From the NCBI GenBank assembly GCA_046590575.1, contig JBKJUS010000220.1:1-19079 (forward strand): 19,079 bases of DNA. Reading direction: 5' to 3'. How positions within the stretch are numbered: the first letter of the stretch is position 1; each line of letters begins with the position of its first letter. Shown here one piece after another: positions 1 through 7,380 of this stretch. Position numbers and translations under genes: made by a program. The stretch is from DATLNF01 sp046590575. Its GTDB lineage: Bacteria > Actinomycetota > Actinomycetes > BP-191. The notes below the pieces were generated by a model that was not told where the DNA came from, ran no database searches, and worked only from the letters and a program-made list of their open reading frames with translations.

Positions 1-25
1 CGCCCATAGTCCGTAGGGCGTGAGT

Positions 26-49
26 CTCCCAACACCGAGAATGTTGGAG
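26..49 (-). terminator. Hairpin downstream of the HIT-like fragment
   Basis: Arms at 26-34 and 42-49 pair over 8 bp with a one-base bulge at 30, around a 7-nt loop. It lies 15 nt beyond the stop codon of the minus-strand fragment at 65-397, where a terminator would be expected. There is no clear T-tract, so termination is inferred only from position and stem. Confidence 0.3.
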
Positions 50-57
50 CTTGCGTC

Positions 58-110
58 GACGCTGTCAGCGTGGCGGGCTGTGCGCCTGGCCGCGCCATGC
101 TGACAGCGTC
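58..110. repeat. 18-bp inverted repeat at the broken end of the HIT-like gene
   Basis: Positions 58-75 and 93-110 are reverse complements at 17 of 18 positions, separated by 17 nt (76-92). The repeat covers the last codons and the stop of the minus-strand HIT-like fragment, at the point where the expected protein sequence ends. It could be a terminator stem, the scar of an inserted element, or a palindromic assembly artefact. No transposase gene is visible nearby. Confidence 0.6.
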
Positions 111-397
111 GCCGCCACTGTGCGCAGGCCGAGCGGCTCCTCGAACCCGCTGAGCACCCATCGCTCGTCGCTCCACACCGCATCGCTGTCGCCTCTGGCG
201 CAGCGGCCGCACGGCTTGTCCCCCTCACCACTGCGCGGGGGCTCGGGCAGCACCGGCGGCTCGAAGGGCTTGACGCGCAACCCCTCGAGCTCAAAGGGAA
301 AGATCTCCCACATCGACTGGTCCGGCATCGGCAGCCGACGCTCGGCGTCGGCGTACTCGAGGCAGCGGGCATAGAACTCGTCGGGCGACAGCGGCAT
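65..397 (-). pseudogene. Truncated HIT-like (Ap4A hydrolase-type) protein, N-terminal part only
   Basis: The frame can start at ATG 397 (behind a GGATGGG-like site) or GTG 412. From ATG it encodes about 110 residues. The N-terminal part carries features I recognise from an actinobacterial HIT-like family: a short helical start, a PPVLPEPPRSGEG-type proline stretch, a CGRC pair and a VWSDERWVL segment. In intact relatives this is followed by a longer domain with histidine motifs (HxHxH-type) that bind nucleotide phosphates. Here the match stops near position 135 and the frame runs into the inverted repeat at 58-110 and a stop. No other minus frame in 1-135 restores the domain. It follows the esterase gene by about 50 nt, so it was probably last in that operon. 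The family call comes from memory; the truncation depends on it. Confidence 0.55.
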
Positions 398-450
398 CCG
401 CCCATCCAACACCGGTCCGTCAGCGGTCGGTCATCTGTCGGACGATCGGG

Positions 451-1488
451 TCAGGACCCGCAGCCGCGAGAGGTGGCGCCGAGCGGCGGCATCAGGACTC
501 GCAAGCTGTCGGTGAACGCGGCCCGCCAGTAGCGCCAATCGTGATAGCCGCCGGCGTACCTCGCGTCGGTGAACGCCATCCCGAGCTCCCCCAGCCGCGC
601 CGCGAAGCGGTCGTTGAGATGACCGACGTAGGCCTCGGTGCCGTAGTTGGGCGCCTTCGCCGGATCGTCACCCTGAGGTCCGGCCGGCCCGCCACTGCCA
701 CTGGCGAGGTAGAGCGGTACGCCGCCGAGCCTCGCGGCCAGGTCGTAGGGGTTGTGCGCCCGCCACTCCTCCGGCGCGCCGCCCTGCGTACCCCAGATCC
801 GGCGGCTCGGTGTGCCAAGGGAAAAAACAGGGTTCTGACCCTGGATGTCATAGGCCTCACCACTGATCGGAGCCCCGAACATCGTGTCGACGAAGCCCGA
901 GTAGCTCGCCACCGCACGGAACAAGCCGCGGTGGCGGGCGGTGTAGCTCAACGCACCGAACCCACCCATGGACATCCCGGCCACCGCGCGCCGCCCGGCG
1001 CCTCGCGTGCGGAAGGTCGCGTCCACCGCGGCCGGCAGGACCGAGGTGTGAAACGTCTCGTACTGGAACGAGCCGTCCACCCAGTCGGAGTACCAGCCCG
1101 CCACGGTGCCGCTGCCACCATCGGGCATCACGAAGATGGCATTGCACGACGAGGTCAACCGAGCCAGGTCGCCGCGCGCGGGGTTGGTCCACGCGGTCTC
1201 GTCGTCGCCGACGCCGTGCAGAACCAGGACAACCGGATAGGTCCGACCGCTTCGGGCGTATTCGGCGGGCAGGAGGACACGCACGTTGGCCGAACGCACC
1301 GTGACACCAGCGGGCAGCGCTACGGCGCAGCTGAGCTCGCGGCCGTCGGCCGAGACTTTCTTGCAGGTCATCGGCGACGTACGGGTCGCCTGCATCGGAC
1401 TCGCGACTGCTGCGCCAATCGGGACGACCATCGCCGTCAGAGCCAGCGCGCAGGCCCCTTGCCATCTCGCCTTACGGCTCACCGTCAT
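451..1488 (-). CDS. Secreted alpha/beta-hydrolase esterase (Ag85/esterase-D-like)
   Basis: A 345-residue protein with an N-terminal signal peptide: basic start, hydrophobic stretch at about 10-30, and AVAS-type cleavage. The mature part has the alpha/beta-hydrolase fold signature: VVLVLHGVGDDETAW (about 86-100, oxyanion region), MPDGGSG (about 121-127), the nucleophile elbow GMSMGG with Ser173, and a C-terminal YHDW with His316 as the likely catalytic base. An acidic residue near 285 is a candidate third member of the triad. This layout matches the esterase family that includes mycolyltransferase antigen 85 and esterase D; the substrate cannot be read from sequence. The start ATG (1488-1486) overlaps the stop TGA of the upstream hydrolase as ATGA, implying translational coupling. 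A GTG at 1482 has a better-spaced GAGGGG six bases upstream and may be the real start. Confidence 0.85.
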   Translation of the reverse strand: MTVSRKARWQGACALALTAMVVPIGAAVASPMQATRTSPMTCKKVSADGRELSCAVALPAGVTVRSANVRVLLPAEYARSGRTYPVVLVLHGVGDDETAWTNPARGDLARLTSSCNAIFVMPDGGSGTVAGWYSDWVDGSFQYETFHTSVLPAAVDATFRTRGAGRRAVAGMSMGGFGALSYTARHRGLFRAVASYSGFVDTMFGAPISGEAYDIQGQNPVFSLGTPSRRIWGTQGGAPEEWRAHNPYDLAARLGGVPLYLASGSGGPAGPQGDDPAKAPNYGTEAYVGHLNDRFAARLGELGMAFTDARYAGGYHDWRYWRAAFTDSLRVLMPPLGATSRGCGS

Positions 1489-4106
1489 CCCCTCACCGCG
1501 CTGACCGAGCGGACCCGGCCGTCCGTGCCGAGGCGCACCGCGACGGAAGCGTCTTGCGCGCAAAAGGTCAGCGTCCGACCAACGCGGGACTTCGGCTGAC
1601 CCAGCGCGAGCAGCACGCGCTCGGCGGACATGCCGAGCTGGACCTGCCGCAGTCGCCTGTCGTCGAGATCGGCCACGTCAGAGCGGCAGGCGTTGCCCGG
1701 CACGCCGACCGCCCGCTCCCACATCTGGAGGTACGCCTCGACGGCCCGCTCGACGTCGGCGGTGAACGCCGCGCCGTCCTTGCCGGCCACCACACGCGCG
1801 TCTTCGATCCAGTCGGGGTAGAGCCCGTAGTGGTCGACCCCACCGGTGTTGACGTCGTAGACCCGCTCGCCGCTGCGCTGCTTGTCGACGACTGCCCCGC
1901 CGAACCCTCGGAAGGGGTAGTCGACGTCGTTCTTCTCGTCCGGGTTGCGCGGCGCGCCCTGGTGAGAGAAGCCGGTGATGTCCGACCCGAATCCCAAACC
2001 GAAGACGAAACGTGGATCGGCGTCCTTGCGCAGCTGCCGCCAGTCCTTGACGAACTCGGTCGACGCACCATCGCTCGGCGTCACCACGCCGCCGAGTCGC
2101 AGGACCTCGCGGTACGTCGGCTGGTCACCCCAGCTGTGGCTGGAGATGACACCGGAGTAGCGGGCCTTCGCCACGTGCTCGAGCGCTGCCTTGCGCCCGG
2201 TGGCGCTCATGTGATCCGGGTCGAAGATCATGCCGCGCTTCATCAGCCCGTCGATGGCCGTCCGACCGAGGTCATTCAACCCGATGGCATTGCAGTGCGG
2301 ACCTGCCGGGTAGACCGGCGAGACACCGCTGCGCCCGGATACCTGCAGGACCGCGCCGAAGATCGCATCGCGACCCACCGGCGCACCCGTGAGATCAGCG
2401 GCGTTCTCCATGTGCTTGTCGTGGCGGTGGTCGTGCTCCCCGTGCTTCTCCGGCTCGGCGCAGGTGCCCATCTTCCAGGTGTGGCCGGTCTCGTACCGGT
2501 TGCCGGCGTTGCTCACCAGCACGCCGAACGGCCCGCTGTCGCCGGTGACGCCGCTGAGCGCGTTGTCGAACTTGTTGGTCAGCTCCATCTGCCGCACGCC
2601 GAGTGAGTAGACCTCGGACAACCCTTCGTCGATCTGGGCCACCGTGCAGCGGGGAGTCTCCAGGTACTCCCCGCAGTCCAGCGGCACCGAGATCTCGATG
2701 CCCATGACGACGGCGAGCTTGCCGGCGTTGACCACCCGGCGGGCTTGGAACGGGTCGGTCACGATCCGAAACCAGCCCTCTCCCGGGCCGCCGTACTGCG
2801 CGTCGATGTAACGCTCAAGCTCGCGCAGCCGCTGGACCTGCAGGCGCACCGAGTCCATCTCGTTGCAGCGGTTCTTCTTCAGCGGGTAGGCCTCGCAGAG
2901 CACGCCGTTCTCGACCAGCAGGTTGGTGAACATCCGTAGCCCGCCACGCCAGGCCCGCTCGAGCCAGGCGTAGTAACCCTGCTGGTGGGTCAGCGAAGAG
3001 TCGTCGGGCCAGTAGTTGAAGGTCGGCCAGCCGACGGTGTCGTGCCCGCCCGGCCGCTCCGAGAGGAACTGCTCGAGCACCGCGCCGTAGCCCCCGCCGG
3101 CATGGTCGGGACAGTCGACGAGCGCGTAGGTCACGCCGTACGGGTGCCACGGGCGACCGCAGATGACCTTGCCACCGAGGAACTCGAAACCCATGAGGTG
3201 CAGGTGGCCGTCGACGTAGCCTCGCGTCTCGGCGTACGGCGACGCACCGCGCAGGTGCGGTCCGGAGACGTTGGTCCCGATCTCCGGCCAGGTGGCGCAG
3301 CCCGTGGCCAGGCTGAAGCCGAACCGGGCCGCCTCGCTCGTGTCTGTGCCGACGACGACGACCAGCGCGCCTTGCTGCGACACGGTGAGGGTGCTCGCGA
3401 TCGGCGGGTCGAGCGGGCCAGGGGTCGCCGGGTCGTGGTCATCGACCGCGAGGTGCAGCGTGAAAGTCCCCTTTCCGGCCGGTCGCACGACCCACTCGGC
3501 TGCAGCGCTCGGCGCGGTGGCAGCCCGCACGGACGTGCCGGCGCCGACCCGGGCCAGCGGCTCTGCGGCGTTCTCCACGGCGTCAACGGCCCCGAGCGCC
3601 GGGTCTCGCACCGGGTCGAGCGTCTCGTCGCCGGCGCCGGCGACGTAGCCCTGGACGACATCGGTGCCCGGTCGGGGCCCATCCGGGACGGCACCGCCGG
3701 GACCGGTGACGAAGTCGGACCTGCTCGCGAAGAGCAGGTACTTGCCTAGGTCGAGCGCCCTGAAGTGGAGCGGCTCCGCGGCCGTGACGGCACTGCTCGC
3801 GACGAACGACGACCCCTCGCGCGCGATGTACTTCTTCGTGGCGGCCGAGCGTGCGACGTAGCACCCACTGGCGAGGGCGTAGCGGTCCTCCGGCGTACGC
3901 CTGCGCGGGGCGACCGCCGCGGGTCGCAGCTCAGCGGGGGTCGACTGCCGGACCAGCGCGTCGAGCAGCGTGGTGGTCGACCGCACCGGCTCAGGAGCGC
4001 CACCACTGCCGCGAGAGCCGGCCACGGCCGTCGAGGCGAGCGGCAACATGGCGGCGAACAGCGCCAGGACGAGCAGACGACGATGCCTGGCTGACGATGG
4101 CCGCAT
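1485..4106 (-). CDS. Large secreted metal-dependent hydrolase, membrane-dipeptidase (M19)-like, with C-terminal SmpA/BamE-like tail
   Basis: An 873-residue protein. The start ATG at 4106 has GGAG about 9 nt upstream and is followed by an RRLLVLALFAAMLPLASTAVAG signal region. Residues 60-290 form a beta-rich N-terminal part that I cannot name. The amidohydrolase-like core starts with DGHLHL (His301, His303). It continues with VMGIEIS (Glu471), FDPDHMS (His632), ISSHSWGD (His657) and GFGSDITGFSH (Asp709). The order HxH, E, H, H, D resembles the metal ligands of peptidase family M19 (usually HxD). A His-rich stretch lies at about 553-565. The last 55 residues contain LGMSAERVLLALGQPKSRVG, which resembles SmpA/OmlA (BamE) folds. 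The protein is about twice the length of classical dipeptidases. It shares an ATGA junction with the esterase. Metal-hydrolase call is firm; dipeptidase activity is inference. Confidence 0.8.
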   Translation of the reverse strand: MRPSSARHRRLLVLALFAAMLPLASTAVAGSRGSGGAPEPVRSTTTLLDALVRQSTPAELRPAAVAPRRRTPEDRYALASGCYVARSAATKKYIAREGSSFVASSAVTAAEPLHFRALDLGKYLLFASRSDFVTGPGGAVPDGPRPGTDVVQGYVAGAGDETLDPVRDPALGAVDAVENAAEPLARVGAGTSVRAATAPSAAAEWVVRPAGKGTFTLHLAVDDHDPATPGPLDPPIASTLTVSQQGALVVVVGTDTSEAARFGFSLATGCATWPEIGTNVSGPHLRGASPYAETRGYVDGHLHLMGFEFLGGKVICGRPWHPYGVTYALVDCPDHAGGGYGAVLEQFLSERPGGHDTVGWPTFNYWPDDSSLTHQQGYYAWLERAWRGGLRMFTNLLVENGVLCEAYPLKKNRCNEMDSVRLQVQRLRELERYIDAQYGGPGEGWFRIVTDPFQARRVVNAGKLAVVMGIEISVPLDCGEYLETPRCTVAQIDEGLSEVYSLGVRQMELTNKFDNALSGVTGDSGPFGVLVSNAGNRYETGHTWKMGTCAEPEKHGEHDHRHDKHMENAADLTGAPVGRDAIFGAVLQVSGRSGVSPVYPAGPHCNAIGLNDLGRTAIDGLMKRGMIFDPDHMSATGRKAALEHVAKARYSGVISSHSWGDQPTYREVLRLGGVVTPSDGASTEFVKDWRQLRKDADPRFVFGLGFGSDITGFSHQGAPRNPDEKNDVDYPFRGFGGAVVDKQRSGERVYDVNTGGVDHYGLYPDWIEDARVVAGKDGAAFTADVERAVEAYLQMWERAVGVPGNACRSDVADLDDRRLRQVQLGMSAERVLLALGQPKSRVGRTLTFCAQDASVAVRLGTDGRVRSVSAVRG

Positions 4107-4196
4107 GGGGTGAACTCCGTTGGGGCGGGGGCTCGGCCTCGGATGCGGCCTCGACCAGGTGACGCTCACCCACTGGGTTCGACGCGCCACCCGCGA

Positions 4197-4216
4197 CTTC
4201 CTTCGTCCGGAGGAAG
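4197..4216 (-). terminator. Weak hairpin between the DUF3152 remnant and the hydrolase
   Basis: Arms CTTCCT (4197-4202) and AGGAAG (4211-4216) flank an 8-nt loop, 13 nt beyond the minus-strand stop at 4229. There is no T-tract and the stem is short. It could be a weak terminator or a leader element for the hydrolase gene starting at 4106. Nothing else recognisable lies in 4107-4228. Confidence 0.25.
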
Positions 4217-4228
4217 CCACGTTCTAGG

Positions 4229-4745
4229 TCAGCCTTCGTACGGCGGGGCGAGTGGTTCGTCGTGGCGTGCTGCGCGGGCGAGTTCCTCGCCGCGCGGCCA
4301 CGGGTTGGGCAGACAGCCGCCGAGCTCGGTGCTCTGCTGCGACATGAGCAGCGCCAGCCGCCCCGCCGTTCTGGCAGGAGTACTTCCCGCGCGTGGCATA
4401 CGGCAGGCACAGCCGGTCGACCTCGGCCGCCTCGGCGAGAACAACGGTGTACGGCGCCCGGTCGTCTCGCACCAGCCGGAAGCCGGCGCGCTGCCAGCCG
4501 CGGGGATCGGTCAGCGTTTGCTCGACCACTGCCGAGAAGCCTCTGGTCGCTGCATCGCGGGTGCGCACTTCCACGCGGTAGCCGACCGTCACGATCTGCG
4601 ACGCCGTGGGGGGCAGCGAAGACCTCGACAACGTCGGAGCAGGCGTGACAGGACGGGACGACGGCGACACCTCAGCGCGGGGCAGTTCCGTCCCGCCGCA
4701 GCCAGCAATGAGGACAGCTGCAAGCAGTGCGAGCGGCTTCCTCAG
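4229..4745 (-). pseudogene. DUF3152 family lipoprotein with internal deletion and frameshift
   Basis: Reading the minus strand from 4745 gives a lipoprotein signal, LRKPLALLAAVLIAGC, whose lipobox ends in Cys. A Ser/Pro-rich linker follows, then a DUF3152-type start: VGYRVEVRT, LTDPRGWQRAGFRLVR, YTVVLAEAAEVDRLC and GKYSCQNGG. At about 4349 the family match jumps to another frame, LALLMSQQSTELGGCLPNPWPRG, which ends at 4229. Intact members have roughly 50-60 residues between these blocks, including an HEVGHxLGHxH zinc motif. All of it is missing here, and the frame also shifts. The only start overlapping the upstream stop is a rare CTG (4745-4743), because no ATG, GTG or TTG occurs in frame between the preceding stop and the lipobox. 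I read this as a dead gene or a deletion error in the sequence. Family assignment is from memory of conserved blocks. Confidence 0.75.
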
Positions 4746-5401
4746 ATAGAGCAGGACGAGCGTCCCTTACGCGGCGTGCACAGGAAGGAGACACCGCTGG
4801 GGGTTGCAGCGGCGTCGTACCGCAGTCGGCCCACCTGCCCCGCGTAAGCCGGGACCTGAGGTGCGAAAACCATCACCGTCATCGTCTTGCGCACGGAGCG
4901 CTTCTTGGTCGACAGCTTGGGCATGACTACCTCGACTCGACTCTCGCCGGCGGGCACGGTGAACTTCACCTGGGACGCGGGCGGCACGTACTCGAGGTTG
5001 CACTGGAAGATGCCGGTATCGACCCACACCTGGGCCGTGTACGTGCCCGGTGCCGAGAGTGAGTGCAGGACCAACGACAGCTCGCTGTCGATCGTGCCGT
5101 CGAGCTGGGCGACGAAGGTGGGGTACATCGGGGTACCCGTGCATTGGTCGTTGACGGCGCTGACGTAGCTCATCGACTTGCCCTGTGCCGCTGCCGGCTT
5201 CACCGCGTCCAGCGTGAACGGCGACTCCTCGTCGAAGGTAAGTGCAGCGACCCACGTGGCCCCGTCCTGCTCGCCGAGCTGGCTGGGGCCGTGCATGTAC
5301 AGCGCAGTGGGCACAGTCCGGCGAGGGGCCGCGGCATGCCCGGCGACGACCTGGGCCAACACTCCGGTCATGACCAGGACTGCGACGATCAGTCTCTTCA
5401 T
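4742..5401 (-). CDS. Secreted protein of unknown function
   Basis: A 219-residue protein with a clear Sec signal peptide: MKR, hydrophobic residues 4-20, and a GHAAA cleavage region near 24. The start ATG has GGAG six bases upstream. The mature part is beta-rich, with four cysteines (87, 134, 208, 217) that could form two disulfides. A segment around 117-165 (PGTYTAQVWVDTG, then VKFTVPAGESRVEVVMP) looks like a beta-sandwich strand pattern. I recognise no family. It is the first gene of the minus-strand run of exported proteins, and its stop overlaps the presumed CTG start of the broken DUF3152 lipoprotein. It is divergent from the oxidoreductase at 5459, with only 57 bp between them for both promoters; I could not pick out convincing -35/-10 boxes there. 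Confidence 0.75.
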   Translation of the reverse strand: MKRLIVAVLVMTGVLAQVVAGHAAAPRRTVPTALYMHGPSQLGEQDGATWVAALTFDEESPFTLDAVKPAAAQGKSMSYVSAVNDQCTGTPMYPTFVAQLDGTIDSELSLVLHSLSAPGTYTAQVWVDTGIFQCNLEYVPPASQVKFTVPAGESRVEVVMPKLSTKKRSVRKTMTVMVFAPQVPAYAGQVGRLRYDAAATPSGVSFLCTPRKGRSSCSI

Positions 5402-5458
5402 TCAGAACTCCAATGCGGGGATGGGAAGGACTTCGTCGCGAGCGCGGTTGAGTCCTGC

Positions 5459-5863
5459 ATGACCCCCACTCAGGACAAAGGCGTCACCCGACTCATTGCC
5501 GGACAAAAGAACCATGCCGTCGTCTCCACGCTGAACGAGGACGGATCCATCCACTCGGCCGTCGTCTGGGTCAACGTCGAGAACGGCAAGGTCGCCGTCA
5601 ACAGCGCGGTCGGCCGTAAGTGGCCGACCAACCTCGCTCGCGATCCACGGATCACCGTCACAGTGTTCGACGAGGACAACCCCTACGAGTACGTCTCGGT
5701 GCGCGGCACGGCGACGTCGAGTTTTGACGACGCGGACGGGCACATCGACCGGCTGGCCAAGAAGTTCCGCGGACTCGACTCCTATCCCTACCGCGCAACG
5801 GGCGAGCAGCGGATCTCCTTCTACGTCGAGCCGTCGAAGGTCGACTACAGCGGACCCGGCTGA
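5459..5863 (+). CDS. PPOX-class (probably F420-dependent) oxidoreductase
   Basis: A 134-residue protein of the split-barrel flavin/F420-binding fold. Its features match the short actinobacterial PPOX class F420-dependent enzymes (TIGR03618-like, related to Rv1155): an N-terminal helix, then HAVVSTLNEDGSIHSAVVWV, VAVNSAVGRKWPTNLARDPRITVTV, YEYVSVRGTA and a C-terminal RISFYVEPSKVDY. The basic GRKWPTNLARDPR block is the usual cofactor-phosphate contact region. The length is typical. The ATG at 5459 begins the family match and lacks a strong ribosome binding site, so the mRNA may have a very short leader. Physiological substrate is unknown. The gene stands just upstream (34 nt) of the methyltransferase and may share its transcript. 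Confidence 0.85.
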   Translation: MTPTQDKGVTRLIAGQKNHAVVSTLNEDGSIHSAVVWVNVENGKVAVNSAVGRKWPTNLARDPRITVTVFDEDNPYEYVSVRGTATSSFDDADGHIDRLAKKFRGLDSYPYRATGEQRISFYVEPSKVDYSGPG

Positions 5864-5897
5864 CCGGAACAGCGGCGGTTTCGGTCAGACTCTCCCC

Positions 5898-6728
5898 ATG
5901 GACGACTACCGCACGCTCAACCGGGCTTGCTGGGACGAGCGGGCGCCAGCCCATGCCGCCTCGCCGGGCTATGCCTTCGACCGCTTCGTCGCGGACCCCG
6001 GCTTCCTGAGCCGCGTTGTGCGCTTCGACTTGCCGCGCCTCGGCGACGTCTCCGGGCTGCGCGGCGCGCACCTGCAATGCCACATCGGCACCGACACGGT
6101 CTCCCTCGCCCGGCTCGGTGCCCGGATGACCGGCCTTGACTTCTCCGCAGCGTCGTTGGACGAGGCGCGGTCCCTCGCGACGCGTCTCGGACTCGAGGTC
6201 GACTTCCTGCTGGGCGACGTGTACGACGCCGTGGAGCGGCTCGGCGCGGCGTCGTACGACCTCGTCTTCACGGGCATCGGAGCACTGTGCTGGCTGCCCG
6301 ACATCAGCCGCTGGGCGCAGGTCGTGGCCGGACTTCTGAAGCCGGGCGGTCGCCTCTTCATGCGGGAAGGGCACCCGGTGCTGTGGTCTCTCGCCGATCG
6401 CCGCGAAGGGGACGAGCTCATCATCGACCACCCCTATTTCGAGCAGGCTGAGCCAATGGTCTGGGATGAAGACGGCACCTACGTCGAGACCGACGTGAGC
6501 TTCACCCACACCAAGACACTCGAGTGGAACCACGGCCTCGGCGAGGTGGTCACCGCGCTGCTCAGCGCCGGCCTGCGGATCACCGCGCTCGTCGAGCACG
6601 ACAGTGTGCCGTGGGAGGCACTGCCCGGCCGGATGGAGAAGGTCGAACCGCTGGATGAATGGCGGCTGGTCGACCGGCCCTGGCGGCTGCCGCACACCTA
6701 CACGCTGCAGGCAGTCAAGCCGGCATGA
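5898..6728 (+). CDS. Class I SAM-dependent methyltransferase
   Basis: A 276-residue Rossmann methyltransferase. Motif I reads HLQCHIGTDTVSLARLGARMTGLDFS (residues 58-83). The Q-C-H-I-G form replaces the usual GCGxG but is normal for this subfamily. An acidic motif-II residue is at Asp81, motif post-II includes LGDVYDAVERLGAASYDLVFTG, and LLKPGGRLFMREGHPVLW is the motif III-IV region. The C-terminal half has a WNHGLGEVVTALLSAGL segment typical of small-molecule methyltransferases. The substrate is not readable. The stop overlaps the next start as ATGA, so it is translated together with acVLRF1. Confidence 0.85.
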   Translation: MDDYRTLNRACWDERAPAHAASPGYAFDRFVADPGFLSRVVRFDLPRLGDVSGLRGAHLQCHIGTDTVSLARLGARMTGLDFSAASLDEARSLATRLGLEVDFLLGDVYDAVERLGAASYDLVFTGIGALCWLPDISRWAQVVAGLLKPGGRLFMREGHPVLWSLADRREGDELIIDHPYFEQAEPMVWDEDGTYVETDVSFTHTKTLEWNHGLGEVVTALLSAGLRITALVEHDSVPWEALPGRMEKVEPLDEWRLVDRPWRLPHTYTLQAVKPA

Positions 6729-7354
6729 CGCGCCCGGCTGCGGGTGGAGGGCGCTGGGTCGAAGTCTCCCCGGAGCGGCTGGCGGGCTGGCTCGCCGGCT
6801 TCACCGAGCGGCACGGCGCGACCACGATCACGTACGCCGACGATGTGGTCAGCCTGATCGGCGCTGACGGCTCGGTCGCCGAGGTCCACCTACCGTTTCC
6901 GCCGCTGGTCGGTGACCTGGTCGAGCATTCGCTGCGTGACCGCAGGGTGGGAGTGCTCCTCGTCCGCCTCGGCGGCTACGCCGCCGGCGTCTTCGAGGGC
7001 ACCACGCTGGTGAGCTCCAAGGTCGGCAGCCGTCAGGTGCACGGCCGGTCCGCTGCCGGCGGGCAGTCGCAGCAGCGGTTCGCCCGCCGCCGGGACGGTC
7101 AGGTGCGGGTCGCCCTCGATGCTGCGACCGAGAACGCTGTCCAGCACCTGCTCCCCCACGCCGGATCACTCGACGCAGTGGTCACCGGAGGTGAGCGCAC
7201 CGCCGTCGAGACGGTCCTTGCCGACCGTCGACTGGTCCCGCTGCTGCCCTTGGTGGTGGACCGCCTGATCGACGTACCCGACCCGCGACTCGCGGTGTTG
7301 CAGAGCACCCCGGCGCTCTTTCGTGCTGCCCGGATCCGCGTGATCGACCCGTAG
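6725..7354 (+). CDS. acVLRF1 family peptidyl-tRNA hydrolase (ribosome rescue)
   Basis: A 209-residue protein matching the actinobacterial Vms1-like release factor family. N-terminal WVEVSPERLAGWLAGFTERHG is followed by the AEVHLPFPPL strand, VGVLLVRLGGYAAGVFEG, SSKVGSRQVHGRSAAGGQSQQRFARRR and a C-terminal LVTGGERTAVETVLADRRL block. The core motif GGQSQQRF (residues 112-119) corresponds to the release-factor-like loop used to cleave nascent peptidyl-tRNA on stalled large ribosomal subunits. Relatives often have GGWSQQ or GGxSQQ, so the Gln here makes it look more like a GGQ motif. The protein is expected in the cytosol, acting with ribosomes. The start ATG (6725) overlaps the methyltransferase stop. 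Confidence 0.85.
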   Translation: MTRPAAGGGRWVEVSPERLAGWLAGFTERHGATTITYADDVVSLIGADGSVAEVHLPFPPLVGDLVEHSLRDRRVGVLLVRLGGYAAGVFEGTTLVSSKVGSRQVHGRSAAGGQSQQRFARRRDGQVRVALDAATENAVQHLLPHAGSLDAVVTGGERTAVETVLADRRLVPLLPLVVDRLIDVPDPRLAVLQSTPALFRAARIRVIDP

Positions 7355-7378
7355 CCGGCCGCCAACCGTGCGGTCCGG
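7355..7378. terminator. Convergent hairpin between acVLRF1 and the 7381-7908 ORF
   Basis: CCGGCCGC (7355-7362) pairs with GCGG plus CCGG (7370-7378, one bulged T at 7374) around a 7-nt loop. It fills almost the whole 26-bp gap between two convergent genes, so it probably stops transcription in both directions. The stem is very GC-rich with no T-tract, which is common in high-GC actinobacteria. Confidence 0.55.
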
Positions 7379-7380
7379 GA

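Noticed and set aside
22..110. Integron attC site or insertion-sequence end
   Set aside because: The paired arms lack the attC core pattern, and there is no integrase, transposase or target duplication in view.
541..1599. Long plus-strand reading frame opposite the esterase
   Set aside because: It is an Arg/Gly-rich antisense frame of a clear esterase gene, with no signal or known motif; typical of high-GC third-position bias.
1554..2606. Long plus-strand frame opposite the M19-like hydrolase
   Set aside because: It mirrors the codon bias of the minus-strand gene and has no recognisable domain.
5658..6695. Minus-strand frame opposite the methyltransferase
   Set aside because: The plus-strand methyltransferase has all expected motifs; the antisense product is low in structure and ends in an Arg-rich tail.
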